64,000 bases of DNA from Candidatus Poribacteria bacterium (GCA_022821725.1 JAJEDB010000118.1:1-64000); one strand, 5' to 3'; positions 1 to 11,100 are shown, numbered from the stretch's first letter. Numbers and translations: made by a program. Notes: generated by a model not told the origin, from the letters alone.

Positions 1-2
1 AG

Positions 3-125
3 ACCCTCAAACAAGAGGTGGAGGCGTGGCAAAAGCATCGCAATGAAGAGATAAAGCCTGTTGATTGGCAGTTTAAAGCGGAGGATGCTCGCACCCGTCT
101 AAAACAGTTATATCCTCAAGTTTAA
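3..125 (+). CDS. IS630-family transposase, C-terminal fragment (truncated by window edge)
   Basis: Frame from position 3 reads TLKQEVEAWQKHRNEEIKPVDWQFKAEDARTRLKQLYPQV*, the typical C-terminal tail of IS630/DDE transposases. Confidence 0.72.
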   Translation, partial: TLKQEVEAWQKHRNEEIKPVDWQFKAEDARTRLKQLYPQV

Positions 126-1115
126 GATGGACAGACTACTACTAATGTTTAACTTCCGAAGTAGTTGAATGAATGAAGGGGTCACAAGATCAAGAGCAGT
201 AGTATCATAAGCACTAAGGCGAATTACTACCTTAGTATTGTTGGCAGGTATTAACCAAGGAAAAACTACAACATCCCTCGTAATCTCCTTATCCTCTTTG
301 TCTTTGAAAATTATACGGCAATGAACATTCTTTACATCTTTACTGGATCGGTTTTGCAGCGGGAATGTATAGGAGGCTGATCCAATCCATCCCGGTGTGT
401 TTATGGATGTTACCCGTTCTAATTTTGCCTCCCGCAAAGGAGTTACACTGTCACCTTCATCACGCCGCCCAAGAAGTTTCTTAAGGTCATTTGAAGGAAT
501 AGCGAAATTCAGATTCTGAGCAACATTGATATACTGCGCATCTTGTGGATTCTGCGAAGGAATGGGCCTGAGTGAAGATACACCGGACACTGAGACGCCG
601 ACAACCTCACCTTTAGTATTTAGGACAGCTCCGCCACTGCTCCCCGGAGAAATTGGAGCCGTAATCTGAATCCTTGTGTGGAATGTGCCTGGCGATAGAT
701 CGCGACGCCCAAGCCCACTTATGATACCATCTGAGATAGTGCCTTCCAAGCCCACTGGATTGCCAACAGCATAAATCGGATCACCCTGGCGCACATTATC
801 ACTATTGCCAAGCGAAAGTGGGGATATATCAACAGTTTTTTGATCTGGATCTTTAACCTTTAAGATAATTAAATCGTTGTCCACATCAAGGGCTGTATAG
901 CCCTCAACATCATATAGTTCATCCTGCCCAAACAGTTTTGCTGAGCCTTTGTATGCCCCTTCAACAACATGAAAGTTGGTTACAATTTCGTGCTTTCGAA
1001 CGAAAAATCCGCTACCACCCCCATGCTGTTGACCGTTAGAATCCTCCATTTCCAAAAGCACTGTAGAAGGTAAAGTTTCATCGGCAATCTCTTGTGGGCT
1101 TTTCACATTTTCCAT
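108..1115 (-). CDS. trypsin-like (S1C/HtrA-type) serine protease
   Basis: ORF 335 aa; catalytic triad contexts TNFHVVEG (His), DVDNDLIILKV (Asp), ISPGSSGGAV (Ser); RBS AGGAGATT upstream. Confidence 0.85.
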   Translation of the reverse strand: MENVKSPQEIADETLPSTVLLEMEDSNGQQHGGGSGFFVRKHEIVTNFHVVEGAYKGSAKLFGQDELYDVEGYTALDVDNDLIILKVKDPDQKTVDISPLSLGNSDNVRQGDPIYAVGNPVGLEGTISDGIISGLGRRDLSPGTFHTRIQITAPISPGSSGGAVLNTKGEVVGVSVSGVSSLRPIPSQNPQDAQYINVAQNLNFAIPSNDLKKLLGRRDEGDSVTPLREAKLERVTSINTPGWIGSASYTFPLQNRSSKDVKNVHCRIIFKDKEDKEITRDVVVFPWLIPANNTKVVIRLSAYDTTALDLVTPSFIQLLRKLNISSSLSILNLRI

Positions 1116-1135
1116 AGTAATAATCTCCTGATGAG

Positions 1136-4100
1136 TTAGTTTTCAACTACCTCAGAAGGCAACGCTTCAATAATTTTAGTTGATTCGACGCTGACGTGAA
1201 TGATACGCTCTATTGCTGTGATGAGATCGCGGGGATTGTCGAACCAGCCGTTTGGGTCGTTGACAATCCCGCTCTCACGATCTGTCTTGATCCGATAACG
1301 GTCAATGAACCACTCCAGTGGTGTCCGACCGTTGACGACATACCGATGTGCTTCTTCCGGGATACCTGACAATTGGACATGCTCGTTGATGATGAGTGTG
1401 TCTCTCGTGTTTTTATCGGCGAACCGCATTGCGCGGGTGCCGAGTCGGAAATGTTCGGGTTTTTCTTCCCAAAGTAAGGAAGGAGTAATGGGTTCGACTT
1501 TAAGGTGTGGGTAGCGTTCGCAGGTTTCGTAATTGAGATGGAGGGTTGCAAGTTTCGCTCCTGCCTCGGCGAAGGCGTAAAAGTCGGGAGCAAACGGGAT
1601 GCGGGGTATCATCTTGGATAAATCGTTTGCGAACTGCTCGCGATAACTCGGTGCGTGAAGTATGCCATAGACGTAATCGAAAATGTCGTCTTTCGTGATG
1701 GTGTCGTCGGTATAATGGTCTTGGAAGGTGCGTAGTGCCGTATCCGAAATATTGTCAATACGCGCCGGGGCTTCGTCAATACCTTGAAACTCGCCTGTCG
1801 TGTTTGATGTGTCCATAGGACGTGGGTATTGCCACCGCGGGAAGCATCGCGCACCCGCTTCACAAAAGTTGAGATCTGTTATTGTGTCAGTTATCAATAC
1901 TGAAAACGGGCTTTTCAGTCCCTTGCCGGGAACACAGATAACACGATTTTCACTGGAACTATCTGGGAAAATCTTATCCACCTGTCCCTTTCTCGTTATG
2001 AAGGTATAGTCTGCATAACAATTCGTAGCAATAAATGGTCGATAGGCAACCCTTCGGATGTAACCATCATCAAACTCCGTCTTTTTCTTCTGCTTTAATC
2101 TATTCCGGAGTGTGTCATCCAACTTAATATTCAAAGAATAGCGGTGTGTCACCTCTTCCACCGTAAGCCCATGATTTTCTTCGAGATCTGAAACAATCGT
2201 GAGATAATCCCGTGTCATCAACTGGGCTTTTTCGGCACAGGCATCACGTGAGAAGTTGTAAATGTAGGCATCCCTGTTAGTTGCCATCCCTGGGGAATAT
2301 AGCGTAAATATAGCATCGTCTCGCTTGCTATTCTTCGTTTCCTTCGATCCAAGTAAATAGAACTGATCAAACACTTCGTTACGCTGTCCAATCCAATCGT
2401 AATGCTTATCCGGTGTGATTGACTGCCAATCACTGAACCCTTTTATGGACCTTACCTCTTGCAATGCTTCCAATTTCTGATCACGTGTGAGATAATCACC
2501 AATGTCTCGGTATTGGATTTTACAACCCTCGTGCGTAGCGTTCGGGTTCTTGACGAAGATCGTAATGGCGACGGGTGCGCGTGAACCGCCACCGAACACA
2601 TTTCCACCTTCAGAACGTCGCAGGTCCCCGGATGTTCGTGCGTTCCCTCGCAGGTGTAGAACATGGATTGAACTGAACTCCTCTGCTAAACATGCACGAA
2701 TCCCCGTATCGGAGTTTCCATCAATCCACGAACCGTTGGTGACGAAGGCGACAACTCCCTGCTTCCGAATTCTGTCGGATGCCCATCGGATTGCTAACTT
2801 GTATGTATCATAGAGATACCTTTTCAACGTTGCTTTAGAGTGCTCAACGTAGGTTACTCTGACCCGTTCTTCAAGTTCAGGATATTCCACATTTGGGTTG
2901 TTATCCGATACACTTTGCTGTCCTGCCGACCACGGCGGATTGCCAACGATAACCTGTATCGGCAACCGTTGTTGACGCTCGGCACGTTCATTGTTATCGG
3001 GTAGCCATTCCTTCGGGAAAAGTGTGGGGTCCTCTGCTTTGTTCAGATTGAACGTATCGGTCAGCACGATACCCTTGAAGGGTTCGTAGCCGCTCTCCTC
3101 TCCGCGCCGTCCGCGGAAGACTTCCTCAATATTGACGGCAGCGATGTAATAAGCGAGCAGCACAAGCTCATTCGCATGGAGTTCCTGGCGATACTTCCGC
3201 TCAAGAGCGTCAGGCTGGATAAGATCAGATTGCAGCAGACGCGCCAGAAAAGTGCCGGTGCCGGTGAACGGATCCAACACATGAACACCTTCATCGTTGA
3301 GACTCCGTCCGAACTCGTCCTGTAGTATTTCATTGGCACTATGCAAAATGAAGTCTACGACTTCAATTGGGGTATAGACGATACCGAGTCGATCGGCTTC
3401 CTTCCGCAAGGCGGTGACAAAGAAATTTTCGTAAAGTTCGGAGAGCACCTTCTGCCGTCCCGCGCTATTGTCGATACCGCGGGCACGCATTCGGACGCTC
3501 TCATAGAAACCCTCCAAATCCCGTGTTTCGTTTTCAAGTCCGAACTCCGCAAAATCCTTCCGCAAGTTATCCAAGGCAATAGCGACAGGGTTGCCGGATG
3601 AAAAGTCGTAACCCTCAAAGAGCGCGTCGAAAACCGGCTGCGTCAAGATGTGCTGCGCCATCATATCAATCGCGTTATTTCGAGTGATTGACTTGTTTAT
3701 GGAACTTCTCAACTCCGCATGGAATGCGTCAAACCACTCGCGAAGCGCCCCGTTTTCAGGGTTCTCCAATAGGTTTTCGACGCGTCCAACGATCCGACCG
3801 AAAATGTCTGCGACATCCTTTGCCCAGCTCTCCCAGTATTTCTTATCGCCGCACTTCTCCACAATTTTTGGGAGTATCGCTTCAGGTGGAATCTCGATCG
3901 GGAGAAACATCTGTTGACCGGTCAGTGCTCCCTCACCGTCACCCCCAAAGATAATCCGTTCAGGGAGCGTTTTGTTCAGGTCAATTCTGTTGATCTCGGC
4001 GTTGAGCCTGTCGTCATGGGAACGGAGTGCGCGTAGGACCCCCCACACCGTCGAGAAGCGTTCGTTGTCATCGAGCGCGTCGGCAGGGTCTACGCCGTCT

Positions 4101-5953
4101 GGAATCGCGACGGGTAGGACGATATAACCATACTGCTTACCGGGTGCTTTCCGCATGACGCGCCCAACCGCCTGAATGATGTCAACGTAGGATTTCCGGG
4201 AAGTCATGAAGAGCACAGCGTCGAGTGCGGGGACATCAATGCCTTCAGAAAGGCAGCGTGCATTGGAGAGAATGCGACACCCCCCATCAACATCGCCTTT
4301 TAGCCAGTCGAGACGCGCTTTCCGGTTGAGTGCGTGGTCGGTGCCGTCAACGTGTTTCGTTTCGCATATAAAATCGGTCGGTTGCTGATCTTCGGGCAGT
4401 TGTTCGGTAGCACCCTCAACAATCTCATTCCAATGCTTGACCATTGCCTTCGATTCGCTGATTCTGTTCGTGAACGCGATCACGCGTTTCAAGGGTTTCG
4501 CGGCATCAGTGCCGTGCTCTTTGGACTCGGGATTTTGTAATGCTCGCCAGCATCCGACGATCTTCGTTGCATCGTTGATATTAATATGACTTCCACCTGC
4601 CCGGGTATCGCCTCGTAGTGCGGCGTTCACCTCTCCCTCAGATACGGCAAGCACGACAACCTTATAGTCGGAGAGTTCATCAATCTCAACGGCTTTGGAG
4701 AACGGGAGTCGGTGGAATTCGGGTCCGTAGATTTCCGGTTCGTCCATAGAGAAAACTTCTGTATCGTGGCGTGCTGCCTTTGTTTTCGCGCCTTCGGTGT
4801 AGAGGCGTGGGGTGGCTGTCATATAGAGGCGTTTACTGGCACGAATCCGATCGGCATCATGGACAAGCACAAATGGCGATGTTCTGTCGCCTGGCGCCTC
4901 AACGCCGGTGGTTCTGTGTGCTTCGTCGCAGAAAATAATGTCAAACGGGGGCGCGCCATCATCTTGTGCCTTCTCGACGAGCGGTAACGACTGATAGGTG
5001 CAGAAGACGACCGTCATCTTGTCGCCATCGGGGTTCTGTAATGTGTGGGAGATAGATGATGGGTCTGTGGTAACAGGGATCTTGAGTTGCAGTATAGAGG
5101 AATCCTCGCTTGTTTGCCCTGCGCGAGTATCCGAGCAGATGCCGACATAACTGTGGTCTATGCCGCGTTGCTCCGACCATTCCCGCATCGCCTGTGATAG
5201 CAGGCTGATAGACGGCACGAGATACAGCACACTACCGGCGATACCCGCGATTTCCTCGGCGATTCTGAGTGCGGTAAAGGTTTTACCAGTGCCGCACGCC
5301 ATAATCAGTTTGCCGCGGTCTGATGCCTTGAAGCCGTCGATAACGGCATCAAACGCCTCTTTTTGATGATCCTTGAGATGGAAACGTCTCTGTCTATAGG
5401 TGAGTTGTTCGGGATCCTGGAGGCGCAGGTCGGGCCACTCAAACGGACTGCTTTCAAGATCGCTGTAGCGGATGATTCGGAGTTTATCCTTAATTGGGCC
5501 AATGGTCCTGAGTGCGTTTGGTCCCCATTCGCCGCCGGTATCCACGATGAGTCGTGAGGTGAAGCGTTCGCTTGCGGAAGCGGAGATGAATGAGTCGAGG
5601 GCGGGTTTTGAGATCCGTGTATCTTCTGCGTAGCATTTGCACTGGATGGCGCAGTATCCGCCATCGTGTTCTTTTGCGACGAGGTCGATGCCTATATCGT
5701 TTGCGTCAAAGTCTGTTTGCTGTGCTGCCCACTGTTTATAGAGATAGACTTCAGAGAATTGGTCCTTGTAGTCGGGGTCTTCACTGAAATATGTGAGCAT
5801 CAACCGCTCGAAAAGTTCGCCTTTGCGGTATTCGGATGTGGCTCGCTCACGGATGTAATTGAGGACGCTTTGGAAGCCGGGATTGGTTTGTCTGTTAGTG
5901 TTCTCTAATCCTAAATAGGTTTGTGTCGTTTCTGACATATTCGTTTCCTTCAC
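1136..5953 (-). CDS. single-polypeptide type ISP-like restriction-modification enzyme (Mrr-like nuclease + SF2 helicase + N6-adenine methyltransferase)
   Basis: 1605 aa; N-terminal GIDLVAKEHDGGYCAIQCKCY (PD-(D/E)XK), Walker A ACGTGKT, CDEAH, SAM motif VLDPFTGTGTF, catalytic NPPW. Confidence 0.88.
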   Translation of the reverse strand: MKETNMSETTQTYLGLENTNRQTNPGFQSVLNYIRERATSEYRKGELFERLMLTYFSEDPDYKDQFSEVYLYKQWAAQQTDFDANDIGIDLVAKEHDGGYCAIQCKCYAEDTRISKPALDSFISASASERFTSRLIVDTGGEWGPNALRTIGPIKDKLRIIRYSDLESSPFEWPDLRLQDPEQLTYRQRRFHLKDHQKEAFDAVIDGFKASDRGKLIMACGTGKTFTALRIAEEIAGIAGSVLYLVPSISLLSQAMREWSEQRGIDHSYVGICSDTRAGQTSEDSSILQLKIPVTTDPSSISHTLQNPDGDKMTVVFCTYQSLPLVEKAQDDGAPPFDIIFCDEAHRTTGVEAPGDRTSPFVLVHDADRIRASKRLYMTATPRLYTEGAKTKAARHDTEVFSMDEPEIYGPEFHRLPFSKAVEIDELSDYKVVVLAVSEGEVNAALRGDTRAGGSHININDATKIVGCWRALQNPESKEHGTDAAKPLKRVIAFTNRISESKAMVKHWNEIVEGATEQLPEDQQPTDFICETKHVDGTDHALNRKARLDWLKGDVDGGCRILSNARCLSEGIDVPALDAVLFMTSRKSYVDIIQAVGRVMRKAPGKQYGYIVLPVAIPDGVDPADALDDNERFSTVWGVLRALRSHDDRLNAEINRIDLNKTLPERIIFGGDGEGALTGQQMFLPIEIPPEAILPKIVEKCGDKKYWESWAKDVADIFGRIVGRVENLLENPENGALREWFDAFHAELRSSINKSITRNNAIDMMAQHILTQPVFDALFEGYDFSSGNPVAIALDNLRKDFAEFGLENETRDLEGFYESVRMRARGIDNSAGRQKVLSELYENFFVTALRKEADRLGIVYTPIEVVDFILHSANEILQDEFGRSLNDEGVHVLDPFTGTGTFLARLLQSDLIQPDALERKYRQELHANELVLLAYYIAAVNIEEVFRGRRGEESGYEPFKGIVLTDTFNLNKAEDPTLFPKEWLPDNNERAERQQRLPIQVIVGNPPWSAGQQSVSDNNPNVEYPELEERVRVTYVEHSKATLKRYLYDTYKLAIRWASDRIRKQGVVAFVTNGSWIDGNSDTGIRACLAEEFSSIHVLHLRGNARTSGDLRRSEGGNVFGGGSRAPVAITIFVKNPNATHEGCKIQYRDIGDYLTRDQKLEALQEVRSIKGFSDWQSITPDKHYDWIGQRNEVFDQFYLLGSKETKNSKRDDAIFTLYSPGMATNRDAYIYNFSRDACAEKAQLMTRDYLTIVSDLEENHGLTVEEVTHRYSLNIKLDDTLRNRLKQKKKTEFDDGYIRRVAYRPFIATNCYADYTFITRKGQVDKIFPDSSSENRVICVPGKGLKSPFSVLITDTITDLNFCEAGARCFPRWQYPRPMDTSNTTGEFQGIDEAPARIDNISDTALRTFQDHYTDDTITKDDIFDYVYGILHAPSYREQFANDLSKMIPRIPFAPDFYAFAEAGAKLATLHLNYETCERYPHLKVEPITPSLLWEEKPEHFRLGTRAMRFADKNTRDTLIINEHVQLSGIPEEAHRYVVNGRTPLEWFIDRYRIKTDRESGIVNDPNGWFDNPRDLITAIERIIHVSVESTKIIEALPSEVVEN

Positions 5954-6055
5954 CTATGTAACCATAGAGTCTATTTTCCATTCCATCAATCCAATGGTAA
6001 TCAATTATACCCTCACAGGCATTTTCTGTCAATACCTCCGCTGAATGTGCTCTTT

Positions 6056-6145
6056 AGGACGGACGCAATTTTCCGATAAAACGCTCCCTATTGCGCTATT
6101 GGCGAGGTTCGGAAACCTCGCCAGCAAGGGAGCTGCGTAAGTCCT
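6056..6145. repeat. MITE-like element, short variant (AGGAC..ACGCAATTTT ... GCGTAAGTCCT) with internal 9-bp hairpin
   Basis: Termini match the 119-bp elements at 18319, 19521 and 24134; internal GGCGAGGTT-CGGA-AACCTCGCC hairpin at 6101-6122. Confidence 0.6.
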
Positions 6146-6162
6146 GCCCTTGTCAAAAACTT

Positions 6163-6192
6163 TTGACATATTCCTAAAAAATGTGATATAAT
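6163..6192 (+). promoter_or_regulatory. sigma70-type promoter
   Basis: TTGACA (6163-6168), 18-bp spacer, TATAAT (6187-6192), upstream of the ORF at 6225 with RBS AAAGGAG. Confidence 0.65.
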
Positions 6193-6224
6193 GTTTTTAG
6201 CACCAATCAAAAGGAGAAAAAGAC

Positions 6225-6626
6225 ATGAACGACAACCAGATAACAACAAAAGATATGTTCGAGATACTGCGAGCGGATATTTTAGAAGTTAAGGCGCAGG
6301 TTTCATCCGACATTTCAGATGTCAAGGCGCAGGTCACATCCGATATTTCAGAAGTTAAGGCGCAGATTTCAGATGTCAAGGCACAGGTCTCAGCCGATAT
6401 TTCAGAAGTTAAGGCGCAGGTCTCAGCCGATATTTCAGAAGTTAAGGCGCAGATTGGAGATGTCCGATCGGACATACATGCTTTAGACGACCGGCTTCGG
6501 CGAGTTGAAGAAACCGTCGCCGGGACAAAAGCCGTGGCTACGTATCAAAAACAATTGGTCGACTGGCTCTTCCGGATCGCCGCGGTAATAGGTGTCGGCG
6601 GGGCGGTCAAGGCGTTCTTTTCCTAA
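6225..6626 (+). CDS. coiled-coil repeat protein with C-terminal membrane segment
   Basis: 133 aa; repeated (SAD)ISEVKAQV units of 11 and 7 residues; hydrophobic C-terminus LFRIAAVIGVGGAVKAFF; promoter and RBS. Confidence 0.75.
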   Translation: MNDNQITTKDMFEILRADILEVKAQVSSDISDVKAQVTSDISEVKAQISDVKAQVSADISEVKAQVSADISEVKAQIGDVRSDIHALDDRLRRVEETVAGTKAVATYQKQLVDWLFRIAAVIGVGGAVKAFFS

Positions 6627-6892
6627 TCCTCTGTTCCCAGAAACGCAAACGGTATTGGCTTTCGTTTTTACGACTTCTGGCTGCGGTGCCGTTTTCAGGT
6701 CGCCCCTGAAGCGGTGACAGCCCAGATGAACGCCCCCTCCATTCCTGTCCATCAGTCCAAGCCCCCTCATAATTAAAGAAATTTGCATTCCTAAATTATA
6801 TATGTTATTATATATTACATGTTATTATATGTGATGTAAACTTATAGTAAACCTCGATCCAGACAAACAGAATCTTTCCAAGGCAGCACTTC

Positions 6893-7645
6893 ATGGGCAT
6901 AAAATCGATCGGCTTGGACGTTCCCGGTTTATTGCGGGATATATCTGAAACGGCAATAACTTTCCTCTATCCCGCAGAATGTCGGGTTTGTAAGGAATTT
7001 CTGGGGACTACGTCCACCCCCTATATCTGTAATAACTGCTGGCAGGATATCCAATTCCTTGAAGCACCTTGGTGCGATATATGTGGGACACCGGGTATCC
7101 ATGGACTTTGCGAGGCGTGTGCGACTGCACCACCACGCTACGGAAAATTGAGAACCCTCGCCTTTTATCAGACAACACTCCAGCAAGCAATACATTTCTT
7201 TAAATTTGAAAAGAAAAAGGTGTTTGCACGACCTCTCATTCAACTGATAAACACACATATGCCGTCGGACTGTAATATTGCGGAATACGACTTTATCTTG
7301 CCCATTCCAATCCATAAAAAACGGCTCCGGGAACGCGGTTTCAATCAGGCGACGCTTCTTGCGAACGGGATTGCGAAAGCAGGAGGCGTGCCACTCCTGA
7401 CAAATACATTGGTTCGACACCGGCATACAGTGGCACAAAGCAGTCTGAATAGAGAGGCACGCCAGCAGAATCTTACAGGTGCTTTTGAAATTCGGAACCC
7501 AGCTATTATCCGTGACAAGCGACTGCTAATCTTTGACGATGTTTTCACGACGGGTGCCACGATTCGTGAAGTCGTGAGCGAGTTATGGACTGCGGATCCT
7601 GCCGAGGTTGATGTTTTGACCCTGGCGAGAACCTTAAATGTGTAG
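6893..7645 (+). CDS. comF: ComF family protein / phosphoribosyltransferase
   Basis: CRVC..CNNC zinc-binding N-terminus; FDDVFTTGATIRE PRPP motif. Confidence 0.85.
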   Translation: MGIKSIGLDVPGLLRDISETAITFLYPAECRVCKEFLGTTSTPYICNNCWQDIQFLEAPWCDICGTPGIHGLCEACATAPPRYGKLRTLAFYQTTLQQAIHFFKFEKKKVFARPLIQLINTHMPSDCNIAEYDFILPIPIHKKRLRERGFNQATLLANGIAKAGGVPLLTNTLVRHRHTVAQSSLNREARQQNLTGAFEIRNPAIIRDKRLLIFDDVFTTGATIREVVSELWTADPAEVDVLTLARTLNV

Positions 7646-7763
7646 AGAATATGTTGGGTTTCACTCGTCCTTTGATGGTTTCAGGTTTCTTGATGAATTT
7701 GAGAGTTATCTGCTCCGTGCGATTTTTATAGTAGATTTTAGAATTAATTTCACACTATAAATC

Positions 7764-7785
7764 GGTGCGGTTAGGAAACCGCACC
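7764..7785. repeat. hairpin repeat GGTGCGGTTAGGAAACCGCACC
   Basis: 9-bp perfect stem, 4-nt loop; same architecture as 6101-6122 and related to 62640-62805. Confidence 0.6.
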
Positions 7786-8108
7786 TACCGAGGGATGGAA
7801 AGTGTAAATTTATTTTTAGAATTCACCACAATAATTCCTGTTCAACCTAACCTACGCGCTATAAACAGAACGGGCAATGAATTGCCCTACTACGAACGGG
7901 GGTCCCCCAAATCGGCAAAATCGTGAAACTTTTTTATCACTATTGCGTTTACACAATATTAGTTATCAGAAGTTATCACGAGAAGTGTTCGGATTATTAG
8001 AAACCTTTTTGACGGAGAATTCTCACTGCGAAGCAGATTGAAAAAAATCCGCTTTGATAACTATTGCCCCTTGAGATATTACCTAAATTGTAGTGGGAGG
8101 GTAAACCT

Positions 8109-11100
8109 TTGCACTTAAACAGCATTAAAATTCGTGGATTTAAGAGTTTCGCCGAAGAAGTTGAGCTGATACTTGAACCCGGTATCACGACGATTGTCGG
8201 ACCTAACGGTTGCGGGAAAAGCAACGTTTCCGATGCGATCCGATGGGTGCTTGGGGAACAGAGTGCCCGCTCGCTTCGGTGTGCTTCTATGCGTGACCTA
8301 CTGTTCAACGGTGGTGCGAATTTCGCACCCGCTCAGAAAACAGAGGTGGCACTGCATTTTTCGGCACCGCTTGCAAACGGAAAACTTGCTTCACAACAAT
8401 CAAATGGAAATGGTTCAGCGTCCCCTAATCCCCCAACACAAGACGCTCTCAAACTTGCCCTCACATCTCCAGAAGTTCAGGTGTCTCGGCACCTGACGCG
8501 CAGTGGTGAAAGCCGCTATCTGATAAATCAGAATCCGTGTCGTCTCCGAGACATCAGTGAACTCTTCATGGACACGGGTATCGGCGTAGATGCTTACTCC
8601 GTTATGGAACAGAGTAAGATCGACCTCATCCTGAACGTCCGTCCCGAAGAACGTCGCTTTCTTTTCGATGAAGTCGCCGGTATCACGAAGTATAAACACC
8701 GCAAAAAAACAGCACTCCGTAAACTTGAACAGACTGAGCAAAACCTTGCCCGTATCAACGATGTGATTCAGGAGTTACAGCGCGAAACTGAATCCCTCAA
8801 GGAACAGGCAGAACAAGCACGACTCTATAACACACAGCAGGCGCAGTTGAAGCAGTTCGAATTGGAACTCGCGCACCGGGAATACGATAAACTCCGAACG
8901 GATTATAGCCAAACCCAAACCGACTTGGATGCGGTCTTAACCACCGTTGCGAGTGCGTCTGAAACGCTTAAAGCCGCTGAGGAACGTATCGAGAACGCCA
9001 CAAACCGCCGATCTGAGTTGGATGACGCTATACGTGAAGGACAGATAGCACTTCGCGAGATTGAGACCCAGATCGAGCAGATCGAACGCCAGATCGTACT
9101 TCACAAAGAACGCCAGCTCAACATTCAACGCCAACGGGAGCGAGCCCTCCAAACGCTTGAATCCTTAAAAGCACAGCAAACAGGCACACTTGCCCAGCAG
9201 CGGGAACGCACCCAAGAATATCAAAAACTTGAGGCATCCTGCAAGATAGAAGAAAGTCGATTGGCAGCACGTCAGCAGCTGCTCACAGAACTCGCGGGAC
9301 GCATCAGTCGGGCAAAGGATTCCGTCCAAGAAACACAAGACACTTTGCGAGAAATCGCAGCGGCGTTGGGAGAACGCGAACGCGAACGTTTAACCCTCGA
9401 GCATACGTTGGCAAATACCGAAGGGAATCTCAACCGTCTCAAAGAAAATAAGACAGCGTTGACCGCTGAACTCAGCACTGCCACCGATACTCGCGATGAA
9501 GTTCAGTATGCCGAAACACAATTGAAGGCAGCACTCGTTCAAATCGAGACCCAGAAGAATCAGGTAGAGATGGATCTCAGCGAGAATCAAGATGCGCTCC
9601 GTAAGATTGAAGCCGAAATCCGAGACTTACAAAATACCTTAGGTGTCAACGTCTCACGGCACAAATCATTACAGGAATTGCAATCTGCTTACGAGGGATA
9701 CTATACGGGTGTTCGGGCGATCATGCGGGCGAAAACTCACTATTCCGATCAGTTTCAGGGGGTGTGTGGTGTCGTTGCTGAACTCGTCACAACGGATACT
9801 GAATATGAAGTTGCGATAGAGGTGGCTCTCGGGAGTGCTATCCAGAACGTCATCACTGAAACGGCTGAGGATGCGCAAAAGGGGATCGCTTTCCTTAAAA
9901 AGCATCGCGCAGGGCGGGTAACGTTCCTCCCGCTGGATATTCTACGTGGACGTAGGTTTAATGATGATGAACTCCTGGACCAGCCCGGTGTTATCGGAAT
10001 CGCTGAGGAATTGATCGATTACGACCTCAAATACGAGGTTGCGATGCGGCATCTCTTGGGCAATACGCTCGTTATTGAAGATTTGGATTCGGCAATCGCC
10101 TTGACCCGTCGGTTCCGTCCGAGTGCACGTCTCGTCACGTTAGATGGCGAAGTCATTAATACCTCTGGTGCGATCACTGGTGGTCAAACAGACCAGAGAA
10201 AAAGCGGTCTCCTGAGCCGTTCACGCGAACTTGAGACGCTTGCGGACGAGATCGGGAAGTTGACGCAAAGTTCGAATAAGCAGAACCAGAGGCGTAAGGC
10301 ATACGCCGCAGCAATAGCGAATCTGCAAAAAACGCGACAGACACTCACCGTACAGTGGCAGGATAAACGGGTTGAGAAAGCGTCACTGACGAAAGACTTA
10401 GAGCAGGCGAATCTCCAAGTTACCCGGTTCGAACAACAACTCGCTGCGCTTGAGGTTGAAAACCGCGAATTGGGCAGTGCGGTAGCGGCATCGCGCGAAG
10501 CACAACAAGCGCTTGAAACTGAAATCGCGACCTTGACACAAAAGAGCACACGGACCGAGCGATGGATCGAACGCATGTCCGAGCAGATTGAAAGCGAAAA
10601 CCGGAAACATACTGAGGTGGCGAACACCTGTCAGGAGATGCAAGTCTTCTTGGCAGGGCAGCGTCAGAAACTTGAGAGCTTAGCATCGGAAATCCAAACG
10701 TTCAAGGACACACATGCGCGAATAGAAAAGGATATCGCTGAGCAACAGGCAATTATTGATACGGATGAACAGAGAAAAAGTGACCTCGTGGAGCAGGTAG
10801 CCGCAGCGCAAGGCGAGTTCCTCCGTTTAGAAGGGGACCGCGCCGAAGCCGAAGCAGATGTGGATGAACTCACCGAAGAACGCGAGGCACTCCTTCAGGA
10901 GGTAGAGGTCCTCCAAAAGGAGATGCGGTCGACCCGTAGAAACTTTGAGAAACAGAACCGTGCGCGTCATAAACTCGAAGTCGCCACAACGCAACTTGAA
11001 ATGCGCATAAAATCGGTCTCAACCCGTATTCACGATAAATATCAGGTTTCGATCGATGCCCTGCCACCAATAATGGATAAGGAAGTCGGGGTTACAAACC

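Noticed and set aside
6197-6475. Antisense ORF ALTSEISAETCALTSEI
   Set aside because: Mirror translation of the coiled-coil repeats of the supported + strand gene.
10184-10627. Long antisense ORFs inside smc (also 15036-15605, 11508-11843 and similar)
   Set aside because: Shadow ORFs opposite well-supported genes, with no recognisable domains.
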